A stretch of 64,000 nucleotides of DNA from Megalonaias nervosa (Eukaryota; Mollusca; Bivalvia; Unionida; Unionidae), in NCBI GenBank assembly GCA_016617855.1, contig JAECUM010004945.1, positions 62,001 to 126,000 on the forward strand, read 5' to 3'. The number at the start of each line of letters is the position of its first letter. Positions within the stretch are counted from its first letter, which is position 1. The notes beneath the pieces were generated by a model, which ran no database searches, had not been told where the DNA came from, and was given only the letters and a program-made list of their open reading frames with translations. This document shows positions 43,676 through 56,059 of the stretch, piece by piece. The translations under genes and the position numbers were made by a program.

Positions 43676-43873
43676 AAAATCAATTTAACTCGCAATCTGT
43701 TCAATTATGACTCAATTATGTTTTCCTGTCATCTAGTGATGGATGAAAATTCCTAATTTTCTGCCAACTTTGATCAATATTTGCAACATCAAAGGGCTTT
43801 TCCTGGTCAGGAACAAAACTATTCTTTCTCCAAATTTTTCCCAATTTACCAGTAGCATAAGAAACCTGTACTA
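43676..43873 (+). repeat. dispersed ttccca repeat, copy 1
   Basis: Matches 46900-47096 in order and orientation (taactc-caatc, ttatgactcaatt, ggaaaattcct, tttgcaa-at, agtagc-t-ggaa). A shorter, diverged related stretch is at about 45099-45190 in the other orientation. Ends like ggaaccctg suggest remnants of a non-autonomous DNA transposon. Confidence 0.55.
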
Positions 43874-44839
43874 ATCACCTAGTATGAAAGTGATTATGTA
43901 CTTACTGGTCATTTGTACTTGTCGTGGCAATAAGATCCTTTTTCTTGATATCATCTGATTACTGACATCTTTACCTGTAATGTATGTATTTCTTGAGTAT
44001 CATCTAATTGTTATAACTCTATGGTCCAAAACAAGTAAACGAAATAGGTAAATCTAAGAAGTTTTTTAAAACTTAAATAATTTAATTTTATAAGTTATAA
44101 ATTGAAACTTTATGAGGAACTTACAGTACAGTGAATGAGATCAAAATAATACAAAAACATTAATCACATGTCCAAAAGAATAGAGAGTTCCGAATGAATT
44201 CCAGGTCTCAAATGTGTTAATATACCAATATGCTGAAGTGTCCAGTCTTAATGAATCACAACGGCATTGTCAAAAACTCCTTTGAATGAATTAACAATAA
44301 TCTCGAAATGTTGCTTTAATCCAGATCATCATCTATGAGCTCATTTTGTAACTCCAACAAAATAACTTAATGATTCCTATCCAATTAAATCCAAACACAA
44401 CAATAAATATATCTGCCATTTTTAAACCAAGAACACAGAATTAGGAATTGATTCTCTCTTTATAGACATCTACATGACTACAAGTCGCAATTCCTTCTAC
44501 TTGACTTTTGTCCCAATACAACCAACCTGACTTAATCATCCAATGGGAATTTATCCAAAACTGGTAAATTGTTCATTATTAAGGCCTAGTTTAAAATTAG
44601 TAAATACCTTTTTATAACTCACTGCAATCTATAGTTATGAACCAAAAGTTTGACACAATATAGATACACACAAATCTAACACAGAAACCTTATCAGTACC
44701 TACTGACAGTTCTTATCCCTCACTGAAAAAGATACACAAATTCAGATGTTTGGTATCTCCTTTCTTCATGACAGCAAATTACTTAGAAAATTGGGACATT
44801 AGTCTTCAGATGAGGTGCAGAATTTGCTGGGTTCTGATA

Positions 44840-44840
<1 letters not shown>
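43874..44840. other. AT-rich non-coding DNA
   Basis: No coding sequence or structured repeat recognised. Confidence 0.4.
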
Positions 44841-44842
<2 letters not shown>

Positions 44843-44905
<63 letters not shown>

Positions 44906-44925
44906 TTATATATATATATAAACTG
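44843..44925. repeat. (CA)n/(TA)n compound microsatellite
   Basis: About 24 ca repeats followed by tata-rich sequence. The Thr-His repeat open frames over it are artefacts. Confidence 0.97.
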
Positions 44926-46156
44926 CTATGTCTCATTTTTCTTCAATACACCATACAAATAAACATCCAGTCTAACACCTTACACTGGTTTTTTCTATTC
45001 AAATCATTGCTATAACTGAATTTTGCAGATGTTTTTAGGTCTATTATATCTGTAAACTTTCTTGAAGAGGATATTTTTAAAGGTTAGGAGCTTTTACATG
45101 GTTCCCACGCTTTTCTAAAGATAAATATCCAGGTCATTTCCAGGGTTTTTCCAGGATGAAATTAATTTTTTTCAAGGTTCACATATGACCATTACTGAAT
45201 GGAATTAAAGAACATTTGAGATTATAAAACATGCATTTTCTAAATCTAAAGATGTTTCTCTTTCAAGACTCTCCAAAACATCTAAGAAAGAAAAGATGAT
45301 CATGTACAAAACCACAAAATGTATCACACGAAAGAAGTTTGATTATATTCCTGTAAATTAGCATGTAAAGTCATTTCAATTTTCAGAATACAAATTCTAA
45401 CTTTATTTTGCTGACCTGCATTATGTTGCTAAGTGGGAACAACATAATGAGCATAACTTACATTTATCTGTGCCAATATAATCCCTAACACGATTTTTCA
45501 ACAACCTATCTCCTTAGGATGCTCTTGTTAAAAATCCATCATTTAAAAAGCATTTTCAAAAGGGTTAATTTAAATTTTGACCAAAGACCTTGAAAATTAT
45601 ACACTGTTGTATAAACAAGGACTGAATTTTCTGTAAAATCAACTTTTCTTGTAATTCAATAAACGAGTCCCCAAACCTGTATTGATATGGGGGCTCATAT
45701 TGTTTTTTATTATATAATACAAGGGATAACAATTTCTCATTTCAGCTCTAAGATTCAACAATTTAGAATACAAATTTGGCTTAAAACCAATAGAAGTCCC
45801 TTTTCTAATCCAGGTTTCCTCCGAATATTCCCACCCCATTTTTCAGATTTGGACATTTAGGTTAGGGTGTGGGGTCGTTGCAATTGTGTATCGAAATTTG
45901 AAATTTGCTGCCACCGTGCAGTAGTGACATATGGTAGTCGCTTACCAGGGGGCATAGAAATTTTAAATTTATGTTATATCAACTTAAACCTGCGTGAAAT
46001 TGATAGGAAAATGGTTTATTTTCTCTGAAATGGCAAGTATTGTAATCATTATGTCTTTAATCCGCTGACAGACTAGACGAAACCACAGCATAGATGAAAT
46101 CTGACCTGTTACCTGCCATTTGCACTACTAGTCACATGACTTTACAAATCTCAAAT
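44926..46156. other. AT-rich non-coding DNA
   Basis: Apart from a diverged ttccca-type repeat at about 45099-45190 nothing is recognised. Confidence 0.35.
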
Positions 46157-46325
46157 CACATCGGAAGTCCAATAGTCACGTGATATCAAGAACAAACTCC
46201 TTTTAAATGCTGTCGTACAGAAATTCAATTATATTAAATGAATGTCAGATGCTTTTTGTAAAACCCAACAATCCGGCCAGTCTGATTTATCAAGCAGAGA
46301 GCACATGTCAACGTGTTTGTCATGT
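46157..46325 (+). repeat. dispersed repeat, copy 2 (see 2855-3100)
   Basis: Collinear blocks with the stretch at 2855-3100, including aatagtcacgtgatatcaag. Unknown family. Confidence 0.5.
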
Positions 46326-46899
46326 GGAACAACAGAACTCCAGCAGTTGTTCTCCGAATATATAAATATGGAGAATTTTGAGTTCTTTCATTTTTGTGTT
46401 TTTGTTACAACCAGTATACGACTTTCATTTATTATCTTTTTTTATTTTTTTTCTCAACAACATTTGAAAGTATGGGTTGTTAGATTTGTGTACTCATGCA
46501 ACTAGTAAGGCCTAATGCAAATTGCGAGTACCAGGTCACATTTCATCAATGCCGCAGTTTTATCTTGTCTTTCAGCAGATTAAAGGCATAACGATTTTAA
46601 TACTCACAATTTCTAAGAAAATAAGTAATTTTATATCTATTTCATGTATGTATCACTCAATCTAACAACGTTTAAAGTTTGCTAGGTAATCCAGTAAGCA
46701 CCTATGCTTTGCCACCACCATGTTGGTCTTTTGTGATGCTAGACAGGTTTTCATACCTTCCATGTAAGGAAAGATTTTGAAAATAAAAGTCTACTAGATG
46801 AATCTAATCCACTGAGCACTTGGATTTACTCAGCATGTATGTTTATTGCAAGCACAAATATGATCCATAATGCACCCTCCGAATATTCTGGTTAGAACT

Positions 46900-47096
46900 C
46901 AATAAATTTAACTCACAATCAGTTTAGTTATGACTCAATTGCTTGATTGTTTCGGGCGTCAAGTGGTGGTGGAAAATTCCTTGGTTTTCCCAGCTTCCAT
47001 CAACATTTGCAAAATTTAAGGACTTTTCACAAGTCGGGAAAAAAATTATCATTTCTCCTGACTTTTTCTCAATTTCCCAGTAGCGTGGGAACCCTG
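46900..47096 (+). repeat. dispersed ttccca repeat, copy 2
   Basis: Collinear with 43676-43873. Ends cagtagcgtgggaaccctg. Confidence 0.55.
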
Positions 47097-47292
47097 CTCT
47101 TAGTATGAATCAAATTAAACCTATTGTTTCACTACTGTTTTTATTGTCATTATCTCTGTAATTCAGCACCACTAAGGTAGAAGGATAATGTCACTGTTTA
47201 AGTAGTTATATCTAAAATGCTGATTTCTGTCAAGTATCTCAATCATATCTTTAAATTGAAAACTACAACTGTTTACTATTACATACCTGCCA

Positions 47293-47362
47293 CATTCCTG
47301 AACTGTTGGGTATTGCATGTGGAGTAAAACAGGTGCAGGGGTCAATGCAAGTGACCTAAAAA
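47293..47362 (-). other. possible small exon
   Basis: Minus-strand stretch bounded by an acceptor-like ttttag and a donor-like CAG|gtatgt and free of stops in two frames. It is downstream, on the same strand, of the membrane exon at 59544-59675. Nothing in the short product is diagnostic. Confidence 0.2.
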
Positions 47363-47386
47363 TGTGATGTTGTCTAATTGAGAATA

Positions 47387-48637
47387 CAGTAGTCCCCCTC
47401 TTGAACAGCCCCCCTGACCAGCGGCCACCTGCTTTTGCAGCCAGAATCCCTTGGCACCGACGAGTTTGTATTCAAAAGTACCCCTCAAGAACGGTCACCC
47501 CTCTAAACACGACCAGCATATTAGTATAAAAATGTATGTTCCCCTCACAAGCGGCCACTTTTTATTTCAAATATATCCAGAACCAATAATTAATTCATAT
47601 AGTGACGTAAGGTAAGTAATCAGATTACCTCTACCATCGATACCTGTCTCCCAATGTCAAGTTTCCGTTACTGAAAGAAGTGTTGATTGAAGTACATGTA
47701 ACACTAAGATTAATATTAAATCATTGTCTATAAAAGCTGACATTTACAGGAAATGGGCTCAACAATGTTAGGATAGAGTTTTTGGCTTCACACATCTGTC
47801 AAGTTCTTCTCTTTGATGATTACAACCAGGTATAACTGTCAAGATCATAACGGGGTCAGCATAGGCTAAAAATAGATTGTGTGCCTCAACACACACACAG
47901 AGAAATTAACCTTGAACAAAACAGGGTACCAGACAAAGACCAAAAAATCATCTAACAACACATTTATTGCTTCCTTTATGAAGAAGGCATTTCGTCCACT
48001 CTACAAAAGTTTTGTCTGCATAATTAAATTGCATACAGTTAGCAACATCTGAATAAATCATTACCAAACCTTTACATGTCATCGCATAAACGGAGACGTA
48101 TTATTTTAGAAGAAAGTCAGTTATTCTACTCAACGACATCAGGTGAGGTGGGGAGGGGGGACTTGCCAAACAATTTTATGTATCAGTAGAAAAGACTCAA
48201 ATAAAACAATTTTATGTTGAAAAGACTCGAATAAACAACGTCGTAACCGATAAGAAGGTTATTCAGCAGCAGTGGGAAAATGGAGCAAATGGCAAGAGAA
48301 TTATGTATGTACCAAGATTTAAATGACGTTTTTGATTGGTTTTGCAATGTGCATGACAATACCCGCTCACATATCACGCTTACGCCAAGAATAAGAACTA
48401 TTAATGTATATTCAGTTGAAATAAGTCTATTATTATAACAAGAACCTTTTAATAATGTTACTTTTACGCGAAGATATTAAATGAAGATATTAAATGCTTT
48501 GAAGTATGTAGCTTTCTTACTACATACATTACATATACTTCTCATAAAAAATTTAGTCCCCCTCTGGAAAGGCCACCCGTCTTATAAGGCCACTTTCCCA
48601 ATGCAGAAGGGGTGGCCATATAAGAGGGGGACCACTG
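47387..48637. mobile_element. pogo/Tigger-like non-autonomous DNA transposon, ~1.25 kb
   Basis: Left end cagtagtccccctctt and right end aagagggggaccactg are inverted repeats with one mismatch, each abutted by TA (47385-47386 and 48638-48639), the target duplication of pogo/Tc1-mariner elements. Subterminal blocks ggccac and ccccct recur several times near both ends. No transposase remains. Confidence 0.8.
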
Positions 48638-48639
48638 TA

Positions 48640-49129
48640 AGTTAACTTTCATATAAACCTACATAAAATTCTGGACCAGTTCAAACAATATTACATACTA
48701 CACTCCACCTTAATGATAAATATTAAATTATTAGAATTTACCTTTTGACATCTTACAGATCCAGAAACCTAAACAAAAACGGAAGAATGTAATAAGAAAT
48801 TAATCATAATCAGATGAATACAAACTTACTGAATGAAAACAAAACATTCAACTCCTATAGATGCAACAGGAGTCCTTAAAGGAGACTGATGCTTTACTCT
48901 CCAAATATAATTTCCTGGAACCCCAAGATAAGGCCATTTCTTTTTAACTGCAGACTACTGAAACCATCTCTGATATTCACAGCATTAACAAGATTTTTAT
49001 AATGGTCATCATACTGCCCATAACTGATATAAGATCAACACCAACTAGGCATTGTAAGGGGTCTTTTGTTGAGTGGTAGCAGTTGCATAGTTTAACAGCA
49101 CATCAACACAATACTGGCCATATAGTGGT
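48640..49129. other. non-coding; diverged monomer of the ~146-bp satellite
   Basis: The stretch around 48960-49045 (acaagatttttataatggtc, then catactgcccata and agatcaacacc) resembles one unit of the satellite at 53247-53830. The remainder is featureless. Confidence 0.35.
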
Positions 49130-49142
49130 GACTGAAGGTAGT

Positions 49143-49396
49143 TGTTGTTGTTGTTGTTGTGGGGCTTAACGCCATTTTTCAGCACACGATAGGCTATACA
49201 TGGCGGCCAGTATTAATGGTGGAGGAAGAAACCGGGAAATGCCCGGAAAGAACCACCGACCCACGAGAAGCTACTGGCAAGCTTTCTCACATATCCACAT
49301 TCGCCGAATCCTAGACTCGAACCCACGCAGACAGTGGTGAGATGGCAGTGATCCGTAACGGAGAGCGCTTTAGACCACTCGGCCACTCGGGGCCCC
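49143..49396 (-). mobile_element. tRNA-derived SINE, family B, copy 2
   Basis: Almost identical to the copy inside the Polinton (37015-37269). Flanked by a perfect 13-base duplication gactgaaggtagt at 49130-49142 and 49397-49409. The tRNA-like head is on the high-coordinate side and the (CAA)n tail on the low side. Confidence 0.93.
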
Positions 49397-49836
49397 GACT
49401 GAAGGTAGTACTAAAATTGTAAATATAAAGAATTACACATGCATGCCAACCCAAGTGAGGTATAAGCATAATTGTTGCTAATATAAGTTGCAAAATAGAA
49501 TAAATATGAGCATAAAAAATATAATTTATCACTAGTAGTAATATTAGTACCCCTACGTCATTGAGGAAATGCCATCATATCTAATATTTACATGCCATAA
49601 TTACAGCACACTGTATGAAAAATGTAAATTTAATTTTACTATTAAGTTAAACCGGGATCTGCAGGTCAAAATACCTGGCAAAAATGGACAAGATCCATGT
49701 AGATTAAATTATTTATATTCAACACTCACTTTATCTAGTCTGCATGTAAACCTTTGCCAAATGATCATGAAGTTCACAAATTCTGCAATTAGCATGACAA
49801 AGTGCTCAAGATATTCCCTAGTGGTATATCATCACA

Positions 49837-50540
49837 TCAAAATACTTCTATCTCATGAGGTAGAAGTTGACACACTTGACAATAATGTGTGCCATTGTCA
49901 ATAGAAACAGGCAGGGTATGGACTTCTGAGCTGCAATCTGCACAAAACCAACTCATCTCTGCCACTGGTTCTCTATGAGATGCCACTCTCCAATCATGGG
50001 TTTGATGTTTGACACTTGATTGACGAGTTTTCATTCCACGTGTTTTGCAAAGTATAAAGAACATACTGATTTATATAATATTTGAAGTTGGTGTATGGAA
50101 TCTTTCATTTGGAAATGGATGACCACTGGGCAGCTTAATCTGCCTGTTCATTATTCTCAATACCAATGTGACCAGGCAGCCAACAGTACAGAATGCTTTT
50201 TATAGACTGCCTGAGTAAATCATGTTTCTTTAACACTAGGGATATATACTGGTTCTCATTTTTTAGGTTTGTAAAACTTTTCAGTGTGGAAATGAAATAC
50301 AAAATTGAAAAAATTCGTTTTCTGGGAGGTTTCAATGATGGTCGCTTGTGCTTCTCTGGCAAGTGAATCCACATTAATGGTCTGATAGCATTTTCTTGGA
50401 CTCAAGATACCAGAGGATTTTTCTTTAGCATTTGTTCCATGTTTTTGCAAACAGAGATTGCTGGTGATATTGAACAGTAGTTGGAAGTGTTGGTATGGTC
50501 CTTTCCAGGTTCTTGGTACTAATTCACTGATGTTTCTCAC
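49837..50540 (-). pseudogene. LINE ORF2 C-terminal remnant with RNase H
   Basis: The minus-strand product contains ILYCWLPGHIGIENNEQAD, the C-terminal RNase H motif (W-P-H-GI-GNE-AD) of I/Jockey-type LINEs. Farther downstream on the same strand are QTHDWRV and a Cys-containing segment resembling the terminal zinc-finger region. Several stops separate the parts. The upstream RT was not recognised. Confidence 0.6.
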
Positions 50541-52029
50541 CATAATAATGAGAAGTCACCCGATTGCTAATCTTTTAGTGAAAATCTTTAGTAGTGTACT
50601 GACATCTATATCAGGTATGTGTTTCACAAGTTGACAGTGGATATCCTCTGGTCATATTGAATCTTGTAGTTCACTGAGTGTGCGTGGTTTATTGTAATCT
50701 AAAACATTAACGATTTGAAATTTCAAGGAACATTTTCCTTCAGATCTTTAATAAGGCAGAGGTTTTCAGAATAGATTTTGGACAAAGTTTCAACCAATGA
50801 AATTTCAGGGAGGGTTTATTTTTACCACTGATTTTCCATACTGTATTCCATATTGATTTAATAGGAATATGTCTGTAAAAACTATATTGGATTCACTATG
50901 TTTTTGAAGAGACCAACTGTTAAATTGTATTCACAGAGGGATTTAAACATTTTCCATTCTTACTTGTACTGTTTCTATTTCTGCTCTAGCCCTTGAAGTT
51001 TGGAAGTATTATGTCCCAAGTATTTTGGAAAGTGGTTACAGATGGTCAGATCTAAGGGCAAGTAGGATCCTGTGACTGGTTATAGATAGGTATATAACTT
51101 ATTAAAAAGGCAAATATTGTGTTTTGAAACAATGTCCAGTATTTTCTTTCCTCTCTTAGTCATATCTTAACAGCCAGAAGTGTGTAGTGGCCATTAAAGA
51201 CGCCAAGTAAATAAAAGGTGTCAGCAAATGCTTAATAACATAGTCAAGATAAAATTGATTTGAGTGCTTTGAAAGAAATATATTGAGTAGCATGCAAGTG
51301 TTCTGTGTATGACACATGAATGGCAATAGACTCTAAAATAGGACTGACAATTATTTGGTTGTGAGGAGTTTCATTGTTTATGATGATGGCTTCAGGAAAG
51401 CCATGCTTATTTCCTGTTTCATGTACTTGATCTCCTTCGAATTTCCACTTACAGCAGTATCATACTCATTTAAGGATAGCAAATACAATAAGTACATTAA
51501 TGAGCTCTGTATATTACAGCATAGCACTAATTATCATATATTCTATATATTTCAGTATAACACTAAAGAAATGTTCTGTATGTTACAGTACAGCACTTGA
51601 AGCTTAAATCCAAGCCTTGTGTTTTCTAATCACATTATTTTCTCTATGCATGTACCATTAAAGAATAAAACCATGGGCTTCATCGAGACAAATTTTACTT
51701 TGATTCATAACTGAATTACATAACAAAAAAGAAACATTTGCCCACTGGAGCTATTTAACAGAAATTGTGGAAATTTTGTTCTCTGTCCATTCTTTTCTCT
51801 TATAAAACAGTCACATATTTCCTGTGTGTCACACTGTAGCCGTCATGCATGTACTTTAACCATTTTCACTTAGTTTAGAATCCTTAATCACCTATTTGTA
51901 AGCTGGTAATTCAACATGTCCGTCAAGGGCTGACATCCTTAAATGAGTATTTGTAGGTGTGAATGAATTTTCTTTGCCACTTTTATACCCCACTAAAAAG
52001 GTATCCGGTGTTTTTCATTCATTCCAACT
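50541..52029. other. AT-rich DNA, possibly decayed LINE upstream part
   Basis: No clear coding motif. Around 51495-51600 short tatt-cag-ata-cacta motifs repeat irregularly. Confidence 0.3.
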
Positions 52030-52357
52030 GCTCTAGTGGCCTAGTGGTTAGAGTGTCTGCCTCAGATGCAGGAGGTCGCAGGTTTGAACCCCAGCCAAGT
52101 CATACCAAAGACTTATAAAAATGGTATTGACAGCTGCCTCATTTAGGCACTCAGCACTAAGAGGTTAGTGTTAGGACTGGTCAGCCTGGTGTCAGGATAA
52201 TGTGACAGGGTGGGACCTGATGCTACATGTCTGTGGCATGATGCCCCAGTGCTAGACATCACTATAAACTGCCACAATGCAGACATCATAGTGATATGAC
52301 TGAAAAATTTTTAAAACTACGTTAAAAATCCAAATCACATCTACACACACACACACT
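52030..52357 (+). mobile_element. tRNA-derived SINE, family A, copy 2
   Basis: Head with ggcctagtggttagagtgtc and caggtttgaaccccagcc (A and B boxes), body matching 6584-6898 in inverse orientation, and a short (CA)n tail at 52342-52357. A possible imperfect target duplication (ttcattca before and after) is not convincing. Confidence 0.78.
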
Positions 52358-53246
52358 TCATTCACTTCAAGCAATGATCAATTTTCTTCCGTTCTGAATC
52401 AAATAAGTATTTTTTTCTCTCTAGACATTGTATGGAATATAAGTTTCAGTGCTGCCATCTTTAGTCACATTATCACTAGCATCATCTTATATGAGATTAG
52501 CCTCAGAATTTCTTTTATCACTGTCAATGCAAACGTCTGCACTTTGGCTGTTATTAGAAGCATTACTGCTTACAAAATGAAAAGAGTCCAAGTTTTAACT
52601 GGATTTGCCATTTAATGCATTGTCTCATCAAGCTAGCCTCAGCATGCAACATGTGCTCTTCTTACCTTTTCTTTAGTAACCAGATATGAGCACGTGACAA
52701 AAAGGAAATATGTGACATGTTTCACAACTGCACAAGGATAACATATCTGTCGAGTGACAACCAGAATTTTTACATTTTTTTTTTTTTTAAACTTAAAAGT
52801 AGCGCATTCTTTATGAAAAAGTCCACACAATTATTATATTTTGTATGACTTTGCCAACATAGAATTGAAAACTGCAGGAAATATCAAACATCTGGAGGAT
52901 TTTCATAATCATTCATCCTAGACGTAACTCTTTGTCAGAGGTTTTATCTTCTGTAATGGTCCAAGAACAAGAGTACATGCATTTAATTGCGATGGTTGCC
53001 TTTAAAAAGTATGGAGATCAGTGAAACCAAACATCTTTAACATAACCCCTGAAGCCTGACATGACGAGTCAAGTGAAGAGACTGGATCATTCTGACCACC
53101 TGTGTAGCTGAAGCTGAGGCAAAAGTAGTCTGTTGCAACCAGTTATAAATGGCTTGGCTCCACTCAGATACCTCTTATGATATGTGAACGGACACACTGG
53201 GCATATTCTACAACCCACCCCGAGTCCAAGAAGGTGAGTCTTTTTT

Positions 53247-53830
53247 GGTGAAAACCCTATGTCAATAGGACCATACATTCAGTAGGAGTAGTGATAATAA
53301 CCTTTTCAACACGATCATCATAGTGGCCATACTGAATGCAAGATCAGAACCCTTTTTATTCAAAATCAACCAGAGATCATGAAATCTTTTGGTGAAAACT
53401 CCACACAGATTTGGCTTTCTGTTTTGAAGAAATTGTGATAATATGGTTTTCAAAATGGCCACCATAGCTGACATATTGGAGGTCAGATAGACACAACTAT
53501 CATTTTGCATCAACTAGACAATGTAAGAAACCTTCTGGTAAACACCTCATATCGATACATGTTTCTGCTCAGAAACATTTGTGATAATAAGATTTTCAAG
53601 ATGGCTGCTTTGGTGGCCATAATGAATGTAAATTCAGCACCATTTTCATTTAGGACTATTTAGACACCATAAGAAATCTTTCAGTGAAAACCTGAAGTTG
53701 ATATGATGATCAGGTCAATGATGATCAGGTCAGGAGTCATAGAGATCACAAGATTTTCAACATGGCAACTGTAGTAGCTATAATGATGTCCAAAGCAGCA
53801 CCAATTTCATGTGGGAACAACAAAACCTGG
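53247..53830. repeat. degenerate tandem satellite, ~146-bp period
   Basis: The anchor ggtgaaaac/agtgaaaac occurs at 53247, 53391, 53537 and 53683 (spacing 144, 146, 146). Each unit also holds gtgataataagattttcaa, atggcc-c-tagtggccata, and a catttt-att block. About four units, mutually diverged. Confidence 0.75.
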
Positions 53831-54679
53831 GCATTAATAGATTTGCAAAGTTTAATGGCAATTCTCCAGGCAGTTTAGAAGATTAGCAATAACATACTTG
53901 TGCCAATGGACAGACAAATGACAGACAACAGTTCATTGCATAAGCTCTTCTGGTCTATGACTGGCAAAGCTATAAAAAAGAAAAATAAATGACCCAGGAT
54001 AAGAATAATTATAAATGATCAGAGGGAAACACTAAAGAACAATTTTATTTTGAAAATTTAAGAAGGTAATAACAGGAAACAGTTACAACAAAAATTCCAC
54101 TGAATATTTTTGGTCAGCCTTTGAAAAACATTAAATAGTATAAAAATCAAATTTTAATTCAAGAATACTTACCCAGCCACAATGTTAGGAGATATGAGTC
54201 TGCTAACTCTGAATTCAGCCCTACTAAAAAGACAAAACATTTTTTAGCTCATGTAGACAAAGGGCAATAACTCTTTGCCATTAACTCCCCTTGTCATTTC
54301 TAGTTTATAAACTGAGCGATATGCCAACAACAATGCTTGCATGGCGTGGTGGTTTGTTGAGTTTTTAAGTAATGCGACCAGGTAAGTATTCTTTTAAAAA
54401 ACATAATTTCCTTAAATTTTACTTTCTCCTTTAAATATGTTCACATTAACTTTAGGAGAATAGGTAATAGGAGAGAATGCTGAATATCCAACCTATACCT
54501 TGGGTACACCTCTAGGGCATAATGACTGGATTCCAACTGTGAACAATACCCCATTCTCCTAATCTGATAAGCAACACAGCCTTAGCTCACGTGACCTATA
54601 TCCAGTTAAGAATACGATAATTTAAATCTTCTTACTGGCAAAATTTAACTGGTGAATTCAGCAAAGCTAATAGGATATG

Positions 54680-55995
54680 TGGACTTATAATTGAGTCTGG
54701 TGGGCCAACACCACTGGACTAATCATATTCAACCACCAGGCCCATCAGATTCAAAGCTAGTGTCTGCATGCCAGCCAACAGCTTCTATTATGTCTTTGAT
54801 CAAAATGTTACAGAGATCACTCTAATTTCATGAGGTGACTCTTTATCTTTTGAGACCTCAGAGTACTCAGAGCATATAACCCACTTCATCCATGTAGGCA
54901 GAGCTTGAAGGGTGATAACCTGCTTCCCCACTTTACAGGGATAAAGAGTTGCTTGTAAGTGCCACTCCTTGAGGACACAAACATGGTCATGCATGGCTGC
55001 TGCACTGATGCATATGTGGAAGAGAGGTAGCAAATATGATGACTGATTACCAACTGACAGTAACCTATTTTTGGTTACAAAGCCTGGTTGTGTCAAAAGG
55101 ACCATCAAACTGTCCAGTCTGAACTGAAGATAGTTCAAGTCAATGGAAAGGGCATGTAACTCACTCACCCTGCATGTTGATGCTAATGCTATCAGGAAAC
55201 ATGTTTTGTAGGATAGTAGCTTCATGGAAGTGGTGGGCTAAATGCTAGAATCTATGTGAACTGAGAAAAGTTACAACCCTGGAAAGATTCCATTTTGGAA
55301 ACGGTAAGGGATTTTGCTCAATTCAGATAAAAAATGGCTAAAAGGTCTGACAGATCTTATCTTGACTGATATCATGTCTGCCATGATGTCAGAATGTGTC
55401 AGATATTATGGAGCGGTAGCCTTTGATGGTAATTGGGGCCAACTGTTTCTCTTCACAGAGCCAGAAAAAAGATTGGTCAGTTGAGGGATTAAGGCACTCA
55501 AATGGTTGATATTACTGACTCTGCAACAGTCCCTCAAAACTTGCCACTCTCCATCATAAGCCTTCTCAGTGGAGGACCTTTTTTTGCTTGTGAGATTCAT
55601 AATCCAAGCTTTAAATTCTTTCTCTTGCAAGGCTGTCCCAACAAGAGCCAATCACGAAGAGAGTCTGGGCAGGGATGGAACACATGCAACCACAGTTGGA
55701 AAAGATTCAGCTTGACATGAATCTTCTTGGGCAGATCTATCACTGGATCGAGTAGATTGGAGACACAGGACATGTACCACCTAAGAGTAGTGACCAGAAT
55801 CATCTTGCAGTTCTGACCCTGCAACCTCTGGATTATTTTTATTTTCAGTTCTATGACTGTGGGAGGGTAGGCCAAGGCCCACAACCCCTCACAACTTACA
55901 AACAGTGCATCCATGGTACAAACTTCTGGGTCTGACACTGGCAAGACAAAGGTGGGCAACTTCTGATTCCACCTTGTCATAGAAAGATTGATCAC
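54680..55995 (-). pseudogene. DIRS-like tyrosine recombinase
   Basis: N-terminal linker PVSDPEVCTMDALF, a core-binding-like part KKRSSTEKAYDGEWQVL, then the catalytic part LSYKTCFLIALASTCRVSELHAL (first Arg region), QPGFVTKN and PHEIRVISVTF (His/Arg box), with EAVGWHADTSF just past it. Stops and one or more shifts interrupt it. Integrates the circular cDNA. Confidence 0.75.
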
Positions 55996-56059
55996 TGGAT
56001 GCCCTTAAGTGCACAAATCCAAAAAAGGACTGATTGATGGAGAGACCATTCTCTATGAT

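Noticed and set aside
44750..45015. Thr-His repeat proteins
   Set aside because: Translation of a (CA)n microsatellite.
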